A model generated the notes under the pieces. It saw only the letters and a list, made by a program, of their open reading frames with translations, did no database searches and was not told the DNA's origin. The position numbers and the translations under genes were made by a program. From Providencia alcalifaciens (GTDB lineage Bacteria; Pseudomonadota; Gammaproteobacteria; Enterobacterales; Enterobacteriaceae), in assembly GCF_020271745.1 (NCBI RefSeq), contig NZ_CP084296.1:496001-560000 (forward strand): a stretch of 64,000 nt of DNA. The letters run 5' to 3'. This document shows, piece by piece, positions 23,137-32,467 of the stretch. Position 1 is the first letter of the stretch. Every line of letters begins with the position of its first letter.

Positions 23137-23934
23137 ATGGCTATTATTATCAAAACTGAAGAAGATATTCAGAAAATGCGTGTTGCTGGTCGCCTAGCAG
23201 CTGAAGTGTTAGAAATGATCGCACCGCATGTTGTGCCGGGAGTCAGTACAGGTGAATTGGATCGCCTTTGCCACAAACATATTGTTGAGCAACAACAAGC
23301 GATCCCAGCCTGCCTTGACTATCATGGTTTCCCTAAGTCTGTTTGTATTTCTGTGAATGATGTTATCTGCCACGGTATTCCAAGCGACGATAAAATTCTG
23401 AAAGATGGTGATGTGGTTAACATCGATGTCACTGTCATCAAGAATGGTTTCCACGGCGATACCTCTAAAATGTTCATCGTTGGTAAACCAACTATCCAAG
23501 GTGAGCGCCTGTGCCAAGTGACTCAAGAGAGTCTGTATCTGGCTATCCGCATGGTAAAACCAGGTATCCGTTTACGTACCATCGGTAAAGCTATTCAAGA
23601 ATTTGTAGAGAAACAAGACCTATCAGTGGTTCGCGAATATTGCGGTCACGGCATCGGTGAAGGCTTCCACGAAGAGCCACAAGTGCTGCATTATGATGCA
23701 GATGATAGCGGCGTTGTGCTGCAAAAAGGCATGACTTTCACTATCGAACCAATGGTAAATACTGGCGATTTCCGTATCCGTACCATGAAAGACGGCTGGA
23801 CCGTAAAAACGAAAGACCGTGGTTGGTCTGCACAGTACGAGCACACTTTAGCGGTGACTGACAACGGCTGTGAAATTTTAACTCTGCGTAAAGAAGAAGA
23901 ACCATTTATTTCTGCGGTTCTGATCAACGAGTAA
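23137..23934 (+). CDS. map: Methionine aminopeptidase, type I
   Basis: 265 residues (264 in E. coli). It removes the initiator Met from nascent proteins at the ribosome. The pita-bread fold is marked by PACLDYHGFPKSVCISVNDV, the metal ligands in GDVVNIDVTVIKNGFHGDTS (two Asp), the His in REYCGHGIGEGFHEEP, and the Glu residues in FTIEPMVNTG and near SAQYEHTLAV. It is divergent from rpsB, as in E. coli, and has a terminator 10 bp after its stop. Confidence 0.99.
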   Translation: MAIIIKTEEDIQKMRVAGRLAAEVLEMIAPHVVPGVSTGELDRLCHKHIVEQQQAIPACLDYHGFPKSVCISVNDVICHGIPSDDKILKDGDVVNIDVTVIKNGFHGDTSKMFIVGKPTIQGERLCQVTQESLYLAIRMVKPGIRLRTIGKAIQEFVEKQDLSVVREYCGHGIGEGFHEEPQVLHYDADDSGVVLQKGMTFTIEPMVNTGDFRIRTMKDGWTVKTKDRGWSAQYEHTLAVTDNGCEILTLRKEEEPFISAVLINE

Positions 23935-23943
23935 TCGTATTTC

Positions 23944-23972
23944 AAGCTCCTCCTAGGGGGAGCTTAGTTTTT
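23944..23972 (+). terminator. Rho-independent terminator after map
   Basis: The arms AAGCTCC and GGGAGCTT are followed within two bases by a T-run (AGTTTTTC) on the plus strand. It separates map from glnD. Confidence 0.85.
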
Positions 23973-24040
23973 CTGTTCATCCCTCCTAAAAAAACGTAAG
24001 CTGATCATAATTTCTGTATGGCTCTCAACACGGACAGATC

Positions 24041-26680
24041 ATGATGACGGCACCTTCAAACAGCTATTTATCCCCCACTCAATTCCAACCTTCCGATCTT
24101 GAGCTCTCAGCACTTCGGCAACACGTTGATCAATTTGATGCTTGGCTAGAATCCTCATTTCACCACGGAAAAAATGTCGTGGATTTACTCCGTGCCCGTA
24201 GTGACTACCTTGATGCCTTGCTCACCAAGCTTTGGCAGAGTTACCATTTTGACCAATATTCAGATATGTCGTTGATTGCTGTCGGTGGCTATGGTCGTCA
24301 TGAGCTACACCCGCTATCAGACATTGATATTTTAATCCTCAGCCAGCAACCGCTGCCTGAAGAAATTGCCGCTAAAGTCGGTCAGTTCATTACCTTACTG
24401 TGGGATCTGCGTTTTGATATCGGGCACAGTGTTCGTTCACTGGAAGAGTGCATTGAAGCAGGTAAACAAGACTTAACCACCGCCACCAACCTGATTGAAT
24501 CGCGCTTAATCTGTGGTGATATCACCCTATTCTTAAGCTTACAGAAAACCATTTTTAGTGATGACTTTTGGCCATCCGCAACCTTTTTTGCTGCGAAACT
24601 AACTGAACAACAAGAGCGCCATCAGCGTTATCACAGCACTAGCTACAACTTAGAGCCAGATATTAAAAGCAGCCCTGGCGGATTACGGGATATTCATACC
24701 TTACTGTGGGTAGGTCGCCGCCATTTTGGTGCGACAACTGTCGATGAAATGGTCGGCTTTGGCTTTCTCACCGAAGAAGAGCGGCAAGAGCTCAAAGAAT
24801 GTTTATTGTTTTTATGGAAAATCCGCTTTGCCTTGCATTTAGTGGTCAAGCGCTATGACAATCGTCTACTGTTTGATCGTCAATTTAGTGTTGCACAATC
24901 ATTAGGTTACACCGGAGAACGCAACCAACCTGTCGAGCACATGATGAAAGATTTCTATCGTGTCACTCGCCGCGTCAGGGAATTGAATCAAATGCTGCTG
25001 CAACTGTTTGATGAAGCTATTTTGGCATTGAATCCGAATGAAAAACCGCGCCCTATTGATGAATATTTTCAACTGCGCGGCAACTTAATCGATGTCATTG
25101 ACGAAATGCTGTTTATTAAGCAGCCAGAAGCTATTTTGAAAATGTTTTATCAAATGGCTCGCAACCCCAATATTGAAGGGATCTACTCCACCACATTACG
25201 CCAATTACGCTTTGCACGGCGTGATCTGAAAGTCCCATTATGCGAAATCCCTGAAGCTCGCCGCATATTTGTCAAAATATTGCGCCACCCAAGAGCCATA
25301 AAAGGGGCTTTTGTGCCGATGCACTTACACAGTGTTCTCAGCGCTTATACGCCACTTTGGAGCAACATTGTCGGGCAAATGCAGTTTGACCTATTCCACG
25401 CCTATACGGTGGATGAGCATACTATTCGCGTCTTACAAAAAATCGACAGTTTTACGCAGGAAGAAAATCGCCGGGAGCACCCACTCTGCGTCAGTGTGTA
25501 CCCTAAAATTTTACAACCAGAACTGTTGCGACTAGCGGCAATGTTTCATGATATTGCCAAAGGACGTTCAGGGGATCACTCCGATTTGGGTGCTGAATTT
25601 GTCTATGAGTTCGCCCTTCAACACGATTTTACAACCAAAGATGCCGAGCTTGTCTCATGGCTGGTGAAAAACCACTTATTGATGTCCGTAACAGCCCAAC
25701 GCCGAGATATTCAAGACCCTGATGTGATCAAACAGTTTGCCGGAGAAGTAAAATCAACAGCGCGCTTGAATTACCTGATGTGCTTAACGGTTGCCGATAT
25801 TTGCGCCACCAACAGCACATTATGGAATAGCTGGAAGCAAAGCTTGATCCGCGAGCTTTATCTTTCTACCGAGCATCAACTTAACCAAGGCATGCAAAGC
25901 ACTCCCGATCTTCGTGAGCGCATTCGTCATCATCGTTACCAAGCGCTATCGCTACTGCGCCAATCTCACATCGATGAAGAGAAGCTCAACACTCTGTGGT
26001 CACGCTGTCATGCGGATTATTTCCTGCGTCACACGCCGATTCAACTGGCTTGGCATGCCAACCACTTGCTCAAACACGATTTAACTCAGCCTTTGGTGTT
26101 AATCAGCACTCAACCGAAACATGGTGGAACAGAAATTTTTATCTGGTGTCATGACAAAGCACATTTATTTGCGGCAGTCGCCAGTGAACTGGATAGACGC
26201 AACCTAAGCATTCATAGTGCTCAAATTTTTACTAATAAAGACAATATGGCAATGGATACTTTCGTGGTGCTCGAACCTAACGGCTCGCCACTTTCGAAAG
26301 ATAGATATGAACACATTCGCAAGGCACTGTTACTGGCGGCTCAACAACCTGAAATTCCGTTACCAAAACCGCGAACACTCCCTGCGAAGCTACGCCATTT
26401 CAGCGTGCCAACCAAAGTAAATTTTCTACACTCAAATAATGACCGCCGCACCTATATGGAGTTATTCGCTCTAGATCAACCCGGATTGCTCGCCAAAGTG
26501 GGGCACATTTTCGCTCAAATGGAGATTTCTTTATACGGCGCCCGCATCACGACCATTGGCGAAAAAGTCGAAGACTTTTTTGTATTGGCAGATAGAGAAC
26601 ACAAAGCGTTGGATAAAAATATGCAACAAGAGTTATCAGAAAGGTTGACAGAAGCCCTTAAATCGAAGGATAAAATATAG
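24041..26680 (+). CDS. glnD: Bifunctional uridylyltransferase/uridylyl-removing enzyme GlnD
   Basis: 879 residues (890 in E. coli). GlnD senses glutamine and adds or removes UMP on PII proteins (GlnB, GlnK), setting glutamine synthetase activity and NtrC signalling. Domain order: a nucleotidyltransferase with [20 protein letters not shown] (about 80-100), a helical linker, an HD domain with [16 protein letters not shown] (about 505-520), and two C-terminal ACT domains (near 700 and 810; the second holds [14 protein letters not shown]). Two adjacent ATGs (24041, 24044) are possible starts. It is followed by dapD. Confidence 0.98.
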   Translation: MMTAPSNSYLSPTQFQPSDLELSALRQHVDQFDAWLESSFHHGKNVVDLLRARSDYLDALLTKLWQSYHFDQYSDMSLIAVGGYGRHELHPLSDIDILILSQQPLPEEIAAKVGQFITLLWDLRFDIGHSVRSLEECIEAGKQDLTTATNLIESRLICGDITLFLSLQKTIFSDDFWPSATFFAAKLTEQQERHQRYHSTSYNLEPDIKSSPGGLRDIHTLLWVGRRHFGATTVDEMVGFGFLTEEERQELKECLLFLWKIRFALHLVVKRYDNRLLFDRQFSVAQSLGYTGERNQPVEHMMKDFYRVTRRVRELNQMLLQLFDEAILALNPNEKPRPIDEYFQLRGNLIDVIDEMLFIKQPEAILKMFYQMARNPNIEGIYSTTLRQLRFARRDLKVPLCEIPEARRIFVKILRHPRAIKGAFVPMHLHSVLSAYTPLWSNIVGQMQFDLFHAYTVDEHTIRVLQKIDSFTQEENRREHPLCVSVYPKILQPELLRLAAMFHDIAKGRSGDHSDLGAEFVYEFALQHDFTTKDAELVSWLVKNHLLMSVTAQRRDIQDPDVIKQFAGEVKSTARLNYLMCLTVADICATNSTLWNSWKQSLIRELYLSTEHQLNQGMQSTPDLRERIRHHRYQALSLLRQSHIDEEKLNTLWSRCHADYFLRHTPIQLAWHANHLLKHDLTQPLVLISTQPKHGGTEIFIWCHDKAHLFAAVASELDRRNLSIHSAQIFTNKDNMAMDTFVVLEPNGSPLSKDRYEHIRKALLLAAQQPEIPLPKPRTLPAKLRHFSVPTKVNFLHSNNDRRTYMELFALDQPGLLAKVGHIFAQMEISLYGARITTIGEKVEDFFVLADREHKALDKNMQQELSERLTEALKSKDKI

Positions 26681-26740
26681 TGCCAGTCTAATTTATGGCA
26701 TGTTACCTGACTGAGAACCATTGTAGGAGAAACAGCATTA

Positions 26741-27568
26741 ATGCAACAATTACAAGTAATTATTGAACAAGCATTCGAAGATCGCGCATCCATTACCCCA
26801 AATACCGTCACACCAACGGTTAAACAAGCCGTGATGGAAACCATCGCTTTATTAGATAGCGGTAAACTGCGTGTTGCAGAAAAAATTGCAGGGGTTTGGG
26901 TCACTCACCAGTGGCTGAAAAAAGCGGTTTTATTATCTTTCCGTATTCATGATAACCAAGTCATCGAAGGTGCTGAAAGCCGCTATTTTGATAAAGTTCC
27001 GATGAAATTTGCAGATTACGACAAAGCTCGCTTTGAACGTGAAGGCTTCCGTGTTGTTCCACCAGCAGCCGTACGTCAAGGGGCTTATATCGCCAAAAAC
27101 AGCGTATTGATGCCATCTTACGTCAACATCGGTGCGTATGTTGATGAAGGAACAATGGTTGATACATGGGCAACGGTTGGTTCTTGTGCGCAAATTGGTA
27201 AAAATGTTCACTTATCTGGTGGCGTCGGCATCGGTGGTGTTCTGGAGCCATTGCAAGCAAACCCAACAATTATCGAAGATAACTGCTTTATCGGCGCACG
27301 TTCTGAAGTGGTTGAAGGCGTGATTGTTGAAGAAGGCTCCGTGATTTCTATGGGCGTTTATCTGGGTCAAAGCACCAAGATTTATGACCGTGAAACTGGT
27401 GAGATTTTCTATGGTCGCGTACCTGCTGGCTCCGTTGTCGTTTCGGGTAATTTACCGTCCAAAGATGGTAGCTACAGCCTATACTGCGCCGTGATTGTGA
27501 AAAAAGTTGACGAAAAAACCCGTGGGAAAGTCGGCATCAATGAGTTACTAAGAAGTATTGATGAGTAA
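26741..27568 (+). CDS. dapD: 2,3,4,5-tetrahydropyridine-2,6-dicarboxylate N-succinyltransferase
   Basis: 275 residues (274 in E. coli). DapD succinylates tetrahydrodipicolinate in lysine and meso-diaminopimelate synthesis, feeding peptidoglycan. A helical N-terminal domain leads into a left-handed beta-helix of hexapeptide repeats (for example [18 protein letters not shown] and [18 protein letters not shown]), then the C-terminal [18 protein letters not shown]-like segment. It starts 60 bp after glnD with GGAGAAA upstream. Confidence 0.99.
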   Translation: MQQLQVIIEQAFEDRASITPNTVTPTVKQAVMETIALLDSGKLRVAEKIAGVWVTHQWLKKAVLLSFRIHDNQVIEGAESRYFDKVPMKFADYDKARFEREGFRVVPPAAVRQGAYIAKNSVLMPSYVNIGAYVDEGTMVDTWATVGSCAQIGKNVHLSGGVGIGGVLEPLQANPTIIEDNCFIGARSEVVEGVIVEEGSVISMGVYLGQSTKIYDRETGEIFYGRVPAGSVVVSGNLPSKDGSYSLYCAVIVKKVDEKTRGKVGINELLRSIDE

Positions 27569-27610
27569 GCATAGATGAGTGACTTACTCGTAAGTTACCG
27601 CATCAGTGAC

Positions 27611-27720
27611 TAATCAAACTCTACACTCTCACCTTCCCGTACATTTTTAGGGGCATAAGGTGTAAAACGCGAAGCTACCCCGAAGCGCATGTCCATCTGC
27701 GAATCGGGTAGCCGAGTGAC
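27611..27720 (-). repeat. Candidate dispersed palindromic repeat between dapD and yaeH
   Basis: The 509-bp dapD-yaeH gap (27569-28077) has no convincing gene. Part of it forms an imperfect hairpin, with GCTACCC (27674-27680) pairing with GGGTAGC (27706-27712) and GCG paired inside. One minus-strand reading ends with a peptide (QMDMRFGVASRFTPYAPK, then a stop) that I recall as recurring in short hypothetical ORFs of related bacteria. That suggests a dispersed repeat and not a gene. The recall cannot be checked from this window. The rest of the gap is AT-rich with no feature I can name. Confidence 0.45.
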
Positions 27721-28077
27721 CCATCAAGCCATTATTCCACTGCTCTATTGATTCACAATGAAAAATTCTACACTTCAAGCATAAACCTCTCGTTAAGTCA
27801 GCAGAAGCCTCTGAGTTATAGATAGATAACGCAAATAATAAAGTAGATTCTATTACAAACAGAGGTTGGTCAAACTGGATTAATCGCGCATAATATGAGC
27901 GAGATTTACTGCCCTTGGTCAATTAGCTGCTATTATTAGATAGTTATTTTGTAACTCATCATTTTATAAGCAATTAGGGCTCAGTAAATGGTTATAAAAA
28001 GAGACCGCTTTGTTTATAGCCCTTATTTATAACCCTAAAAGTCATCGACACAGTCCCTTACGATTAAGCGAGCTAAC

Positions 28078-28464
28078 ATGTACGACAATTTGAAAAGTTT
28101 AGGTATCAGCAACCCGCAAGATATCGACCGCTATTCCCTGCGCCAAGAAGCTAATAACGATATTTTAAAAATTTACTTTCGCAAAGATAAAGGCGAGTTT
28201 TTCGCTAAAAGCGTGAAATTTAAGTACCCACGCCAGCGTAAAACTGTTGCAGCAACTGATGGCAGCAACAACTTCAAAGAAATTAACGAAATCAATACTA
28301 ACTTACGTTATGTGATTGAAGAACTGGATCAAATTTGTCAAAACGACCAAACTGATGTTGATTTAAAACACAAAATTTTAGATGACTTACGTCATTTAGA
28401 ACACGTTGTGTCCAATAAAATCGCGGAAATTGAAGCGGATCTCGAGAAACTCACTCGTAAATAA
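28078..28464 (+). CDS. yaeH: UPF0325 family protein YaeH
   Basis: 128 residues, the length of E. coli YaeH, and very similar throughout: [20 protein letters not shown] at the start, then [20 protein letters not shown], and a helical charged C-terminus ending [12 protein letters not shown]. Its function is unknown. It is small, soluble and charged, with a possible C-terminal coiled coil from about residue 75. As in E. coli it lies next to dapD. The operon and synteny block shared with the E. coli 4-min region ends here. Confidence 0.96.
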   Translation: MYDNLKSLGISNPQDIDRYSLRQEANNDILKIYFRKDKGEFFAKSVKFKYPRQRKTVAATDGSNNFKEINEINTNLRYVIEELDQICQNDQTDVDLKHKILDDLRHLEHVVSNKIAEIEADLEKLTRK

Positions 28465-28573
28465 TCCGTATACTCAATGCCTTGTAGCTGCACTGTAAAT
28501 AGCCCGTTGGCACTCAATTACCAACATATTTCATGTTTACAGTGCAGATGCACAGATACATAAGTCTCGCTAT

Positions 28574-29026
28574 TTACAGCAAATCCGCCCAAGATTGTAA
28601 CCATGCTTTAGCAAACTCTTCCGGCTCATCCACTTCAGTGGCATCAATAAACAGCACATCGCCAATACGGCTGCCAGATTGCTCAGCTAATAATTCATCA
28701 AACTGTTTACCCGCTCCGCAGAAATTCTCATAGCTGCTATCACCTAAGGCAATCACGCCATATTTCAATTCAGGCTGATAGCCGACAACGTCTTTAATTT
28801 CATAGAAAAGAGGCGCAATAGTGTCAGGAATGTCACCTTGTCCAGTGGTGGAAGTGATCACCAGCGCAATGCCTTCTCCCGCATTGTAGACTTGCCAATC
28901 CGCCAGAGTTGGCTCATCAAACACGGCGACTTCATGGCCTTGCTGTTCAAAGATCTCTTGCGCTACTTCAGCAACCGCTAACGCGTTGCCATACACCGTC
29001 CCGACAAAAATTCCGATTTTGGACAT
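28574..29026 (-). CDS. yqcA: Flavodoxin-family protein YqcA (MioC-like)
   Basis: 150 residues from the ATG at 29026, which has a perfect AAGGAGG 8 nt upstream. A longer in-frame reading would add 9 residues without support. The FMN phosphate-binding loop is GTVYGNALAVAE (residues 8-19), and STTGQGDIPD and ALGDSSYENFCGAGK are the other flavin-binding loops. It is a short-chain flavodoxin that probably passes electrons to a partner not identified here. It is the last gene of yqcC-truC-yqcA, overlapping no neighbour but only 23 bp from truC. Confidence 0.95.
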   Translation of the reverse strand: MSKIGIFVGTVYGNALAVAEVAQEIFEQQGHEVAVFDEPTLADWQVYNAGEGIALVITSTTGQGDIPDTIAPLFYEIKDVVGYQPELKYGVIALGDSSYENFCGAGKQFDELLAEQSGSRIGDVLFIDATEVDEPEEFAKAWLQSWADLL

Positions 29027-29049
29027 TACGCCCTCCTTATAAAAGCCTA

Positions 29050-29808
29050 TCAAACAGGATAATCAATCACATTAATGTCGAGCTTTGAGACAGTATCACC
29101 CCATCCAAATTGCTCAACTAATGATAGCCATTGTGCATCCCATGGTGCGACTAACGATATTTTTTCTTCTGTTATAGGGTGAATAAATATTAGCTGGCTA
29201 GCATGCAGCATCAAGCGAGAAACAGAAAAGTGCTCACTTACACCACGGTTTTGTCGTAAATCTCCATGTTTACTATCCCCAATAATTGGGTGACGTAAAT
29301 GGGACATATGGCGTCTTAATTGGTGTTTGCGTCCGGTTTCAGGTTTAAGCTCAACAAGGCTAAAACGCGCAGTATCATAGCGGCCAATTGCCACTGGACA
29401 CTCAACTGTCGCCAAGGGTTTGTAATGAGTGACGCACTCTTGTAGCCGTGGCTCTTTAGTGGCGTGTTTATCCGCAATTTTGTCGAGTTCCTCGAGTAAC
29501 GGATAATCTAATCTGTCCCCTTGTGTAACGTAGCCCCGCACAATCGCATGGTACACTTTTTCCATGGTATGCTGTTCAAACTGCTCGGCGAGTGACCTTG
29601 CTACCTCACTGGATAATGCAAACAACAACACACCCGATGTCGGTCTATCAAGACGATGGATTGGAAAAACATGCTGCCCAATTTGGTCACGCAGTGTTTG
29701 CATCACAAACACCGTTTCTTTGCTGTCGAGCCAACTACGATGCACCAACATGCCTGCTGGTTTATTAACAGCAACCACATACTCGTCTTGATAGATAATG
29801 TCCAACAT
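29050..29808 (-). CDS. truC: tRNA pseudouridine(65) synthase TruC
   Basis: 252 residues (260 in E. coli), RluA-type pseudouridine synthase. TruC isomerises U65 in the acceptor stem region of some tRNAs. The catalytic Asp is in the PIHRLDRPTSGVLLFALS segment near residue 54. The N-terminal LDIIYQDEYVVAVNKPAGMLVH and the KPETGRKHQLRRHMSHLRHP motif are also typical. It follows yqcC by 3 bp and is transcribed with yqcC and yqcA. Confidence 0.96.
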   Translation of the reverse strand: MLDIIYQDEYVVAVNKPAGMLVHRSWLDSKETVFVMQTLRDQIGQHVFPIHRLDRPTSGVLLFALSSEVARSLAEQFEQHTMEKVYHAIVRGYVTQGDRLDYPLLEELDKIADKHATKEPRLQECVTHYKPLATVECPVAIGRYDTARFSLVELKPETGRKHQLRRHMSHLRHPIIGDSKHGDLRQNRGVSEHFSVSRLMLHASQLIFIHPITEEKISLVAPWDAQWLSLVEQFGWGDTVSKLDINVIDYPV

Positions 29809-29811
29809 CCG

Positions 29812-30150
29812 TTATCCGCCCATCACAGTAAATTGAAAATAGCTATCTAATTCACGAAGATGGTCAAGAAACTCAATAAAGCGCCCTTCTTCATCGTCTT
29901 TGTAGATCTCTTCAAAATACGGTGCGATAGCAAAATTGCTCGGCAGCATGGCACCTTGATCGATCATTGCTGTCAGTCGAGGAATTAAAATCCACTGAAG
30001 CCATTGGGCGGCTTCCATCGTATCGATGGCAAAAGGTTCCACACTCTCAAACGCGTCAGGACTTGGCGGGACCTCTTCCCATAAGGATTTAGCTCTCATC
30101 TCTATTTCAAGATGACCGAGTTTCTCAAGGATGCGCTGCTCAATATTCAT
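29812..30150 (-). CDS. yqcC: YqcC family protein (DUF446)
   Basis: 112 residues (109 in E. coli). All-helical small protein with the family pattern WLQWILIPRLTAMIDQGAMLP in the middle. Function unknown. It is the first gene of the yqcC-truC-yqcA operon, which suggests a link to tRNA modification or the flavodoxin, but nothing in the sequence proves this. The order is the same in E. coli. Confidence 0.93.
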   Translation of the reverse strand: MNIEQRILEKLGHLEIEMRAKSLWEEVPPSPDAFESVEPFAIDTMEAAQWLQWILIPRLTAMIDQGAMLPSNFAIAPYFEEIYKDDEEGRFIEFLDHLRELDSYFQFTVMGG

Positions 30151-30207
30151 ACTAAAACCTATTCAAATATAATAATTCAAAATATACCGTATTTTTGGAC
30201 ACTGTTT

Positions 30208-30290
30208 TGTCATAAACATGGTTCTGTCATAAACATAGTCTGTCGCAAATATAGTCTGTCGCAAATATAGTTCTGTCGCAAACATGGGGA
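30208..30290 (+). repeat. Tandem array of five 16-17 bp repeats
   Basis: Five near-identical units of 16 or 17 bp follow each other with no spacer: 30208-30224, 30225-30240, 30241-30256, 30257-30273 and 30274-30290. The consensus is TGTCNNAAANATRGTYC. Copies 3 and 4 are almost identical (TGTCGCAAATATAGTC). The array fills part of the 314-bp gap between divergent yqcC and the VirK-family gene. It is not a CRISPR, as there are no spacers and the units are too short. Confidence 0.9.
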
Positions 30291-30372
30291 TGAAACAAGC
30301 AAAAAACAATCATGCGCCTCCAAATTATGTATCTATGTCCCTTTATTCACATTGACTAAAACAATTAATAAT

Positions 30373-30407
30373 TGTTTATCATTTGTTGTATATTTAGCAT
30401 TTATTAT
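30373..30407 (+). promoter_or_regulatory. Candidate PhoP box and -10 element for the VirK-family gene
   Basis: Two direct hexamers, TGTTTA (30373-30378) and TGTTGT (30384-30389), are separated by 5 bp. This is the spacing of the PhoP box (consensus TGTTTA-N5-TGTTTA), with 10 of 12 positions matching. A -10-like TATTAT (30402-30407) lies 12 bp downstream, the usual PhoP-to--10 distance. The gene starts 57 bp later. virK and ybjX are PhoP-regulated in Salmonella, which supports the call. Confidence 0.6.
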
Positions 30408-30464
30408 CAAATGTTTTTCTACACAGTTTGCTTTTTTCATTATTAATATAAAGATGGTTTATCT

Positions 30465-31361
30465 ATGGGACTATTAAAGCAGTGGCGTCAACAAAACAAG
30501 ACATGGAAATCTTTCACTAACAAATACGTACAGCTAAAAAGAAAGATCCGCATTGCTAAGTTGCCCTCACAACAATATCAGCAATATCAATCGATGTGCG
30601 ATACATACCAAAGCGCACAGCTATCAGCGACTATCGATGGCGTACCTCAATTTATTGAGCGACCAATTAATAAATACCTGCATAAAACGTGGAGTGGTAA
30701 ACAGAAATTATCCACCGCAAGCTATACGTTAGATTTGATTGAAAAAACCTTTACGCCTGAAGCTATCACCGCCATGTTTTCGAATAAACGAGATGGCTTA
30801 ACGGTCGCGAATATTGAGCTAAAATCCGGGGATTTTGCCCAATTAAAAATGATTTATTCTCAATATCCACGTGAAGGGGATCTCTCCATCCATTTACTCA
30901 ATGAAACGGGTGATGAAATCTATTTGATGAGCTTCTCATTTGGTGAACAAGGCCAACTGTATGTCTGCTCCCTACAAGGGCCATCGACTGAACAGAGCGT
31001 AGAGCAAGTGAAATCAATCACAAAACAGATGCATGCAATGAGACCTAAAAACCTTTTAATGTCTGCTATTTATGCGGTAGCTGCTTATTTCCAAATCAAA
31101 TCTATTCTAGGGATTTCAAATAACAGCCATATCAAAAGCCAGCATTTAAAATCCAGCTACGATACTTTTTGGGAAGAGTGTGGCGGTGTTTTAAATACCG
31201 AAGGTTGGTATCAATTACCACTTCAAGAGCCGATGCGTGATATCGAGTCAGTGAAAAGTCAGAGACGCTCTGAATTCCGTAAACGCGAAGCACTGAGAGA
31301 AGCTATGTCTCAAAGCATTATTGAATCTCTTACTCAATACTCCAATACAGCCCAAAAATAA
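30465..31361 (+). CDS. VirK/YbjX family protein (DUF535)
   Basis: 298 residues, soluble, no signal peptide. The sequence fits the VirK/YbjX (DUF535) family: a basic helical N-terminus (MGLLKQWRQQNKTWKSF), a central beta region (LSIHLLNETGDEIYLMSFSF), then ITKQMHAMRPKNLLMSAIYA and the C-terminal SYDTFWEECGGVL with YQLPLQEPMRDIESVKSQRR. Related genes are PhoP-controlled in Salmonella and linked to resistance to host peptides or envelope remodelling; the biochemical role is not known. It stands alone between yqcC and syd. E. coli K-12 has no VirK-family gene at this site, so it is an insertion relative to that order. Confidence 0.88.
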   Translation: MGLLKQWRQQNKTWKSFTNKYVQLKRKIRIAKLPSQQYQQYQSMCDTYQSAQLSATIDGVPQFIERPINKYLHKTWSGKQKLSTASYTLDLIEKTFTPEAITAMFSNKRDGLTVANIELKSGDFAQLKMIYSQYPREGDLSIHLLNETGDEIYLMSFSFGEQGQLYVCSLQGPSTEQSVEQVKSITKQMHAMRPKNLLMSAIYAVAAYFQIKSILGISNNSHIKSQHLKSSYDTFWEECGGVLNTEGWYQLPLQEPMRDIESVKSQRRSEFRKREALREAMSQSIIESLTQYSNTAQK

Positions 31362-31365
31362 AAAA

Positions 31366-31396
31366 AAGTAGCCAGTTAAAAACTAACTGGCTACTT
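31366..31396. terminator. Strong convergent terminator hairpin between the VirK-family gene and syd
   Basis: A perfect 13-bp stem (AAGTAGCCAGTTA paired with TAACTGGCTACTT) closes a 5-base loop. On the minus strand it is followed by an eight-base T-run, and on the plus strand by a weaker U-tract. It can stop both converging transcripts. The remaining gap to syd (31397-31748, about 350 bp) shows no gene or clear element. Confidence 0.85.
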
Positions 31397-31748
31397 ATCT
31401 ATCAATTGACTTGCATCCTGCAATGCGACTTCCTGCCGCCTAACATCCTGTTAGATAAAAATTTAGCAGGCTAACTGTTCTGCTAGGTTATCCATTCCCT
31501 TGTTTTTTATATGTAAAAAAGCTAAACAACTACCCTGTCCAGCCCGATAAGAATGTATTAAATCCATTAAGCAAACAACCTAGTGTTCTACATTCAGGTT
31601 ATTCAAAAAATAGTAAAAAACTTAAAATGGATAGTAACGCCATGAAATCAAAAGTTAAATAGTTCTCATTTCGATAAAATGAAAAATTATTAAGATATGG
31701 CTTAACCAAATTGTAGGCAATAACCTACAGCACCATGCTATAAATCTC

Positions 31749-32309
31749 TTACCCCTGAGATGATATAACGGGCTTCAGTTGTTGAATAAAGCTCGCAAGA
31801 TTTTCTGCAATAACTTGTCGTTGTTTGCTTCCAAACGTTTCTACAATAATTTCTCCTGTTAAATTACACATAGAAATCATCTCTAATTCAGAGTCTAACG
31901 TGGCAATAAACAGCGTTGGTGATAACTTTAAGCGCTTTTGAGTCACCAAATGCCCAATCAAGTTTTCCTGCAAGCGAATAAAGTCCTCTTCACTCCACAC
32001 TTGCACCAAATTCAATGACAAGTCACCACACGTCGCACTCATGTCCCCAGCTAACTGAGTGGTATAAAAAGCGTGAATATCGTCCTGTAATTGGAGATCT
32101 AACGCATTAGCCACATTATTTAAGCTTTTCTCTTCTAATGGAAACGGTTGAGGTTCCCAATAAACCACATCATCACCAGTACGAACGATGCAAGGAGAAG
32201 GTACCCCATACAGCTCAGCAGACTCAGGGGGAAGCCCTGTAGCTTCTTGCCACTTAGCCACATACTGGTTGGTAAAATTTTTAATTAAATCAGAGATTAT
32301 TGTATTCAT
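31749..32309 (-). CDS. syd: SecY-interacting protein Syd
   Basis: 186 residues (181 in E. coli). Syd binds SecY at the inner membrane and is thought to check the assembly of the SecYEG complex. The protein has the family's acidic composition, the N-terminal ISDLIKNFTNQYVAKWQEATGLPP pattern and the central PSPCIV and VYWEPQPFPLEE. It is divergent from queF, as in E. coli. Confidence 0.95.
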   Translation of the reverse strand: MNTIISDLIKNFTNQYVAKWQEATGLPPESAELYGVPSPCIVRTGDDVVYWEPQPFPLEEKSLNNVANALDLQLQDDIHAFYTTQLAGDMSATCGDLSLNLVQVWSEEDFIRLQENLIGHLVTQKRLKLSPTLFIATLDSELEMISMCNLTGEIIVETFGSKQRQVIAENLASFIQQLKPVISSQG

Positions 32310-32467
32310 CGTTTTTCAATTGTGAGAAATAACATTATTGAAACCAATTTAAATTGGCAGACTCAATATTACGGATAAATGGTATTATGACAGAAGTTAA
32401 CAAGCGAATAAAACGCACTCAGTTTGCCAATGTTCAGCGCTGACACACCGAAAAGATAAGGATCACT

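Noticed and set aside
27647-27922. 91-residue reading frame on minus between dapD and yaeH
   Set aside because: No ribosome binding site, no family, and it runs across the candidate dispersed hairpin repeat.
30208-30290. Possible CRISPR array
   Set aside because: The 16-17 bp units are directly adjacent with no spacers, and there are no cas genes.
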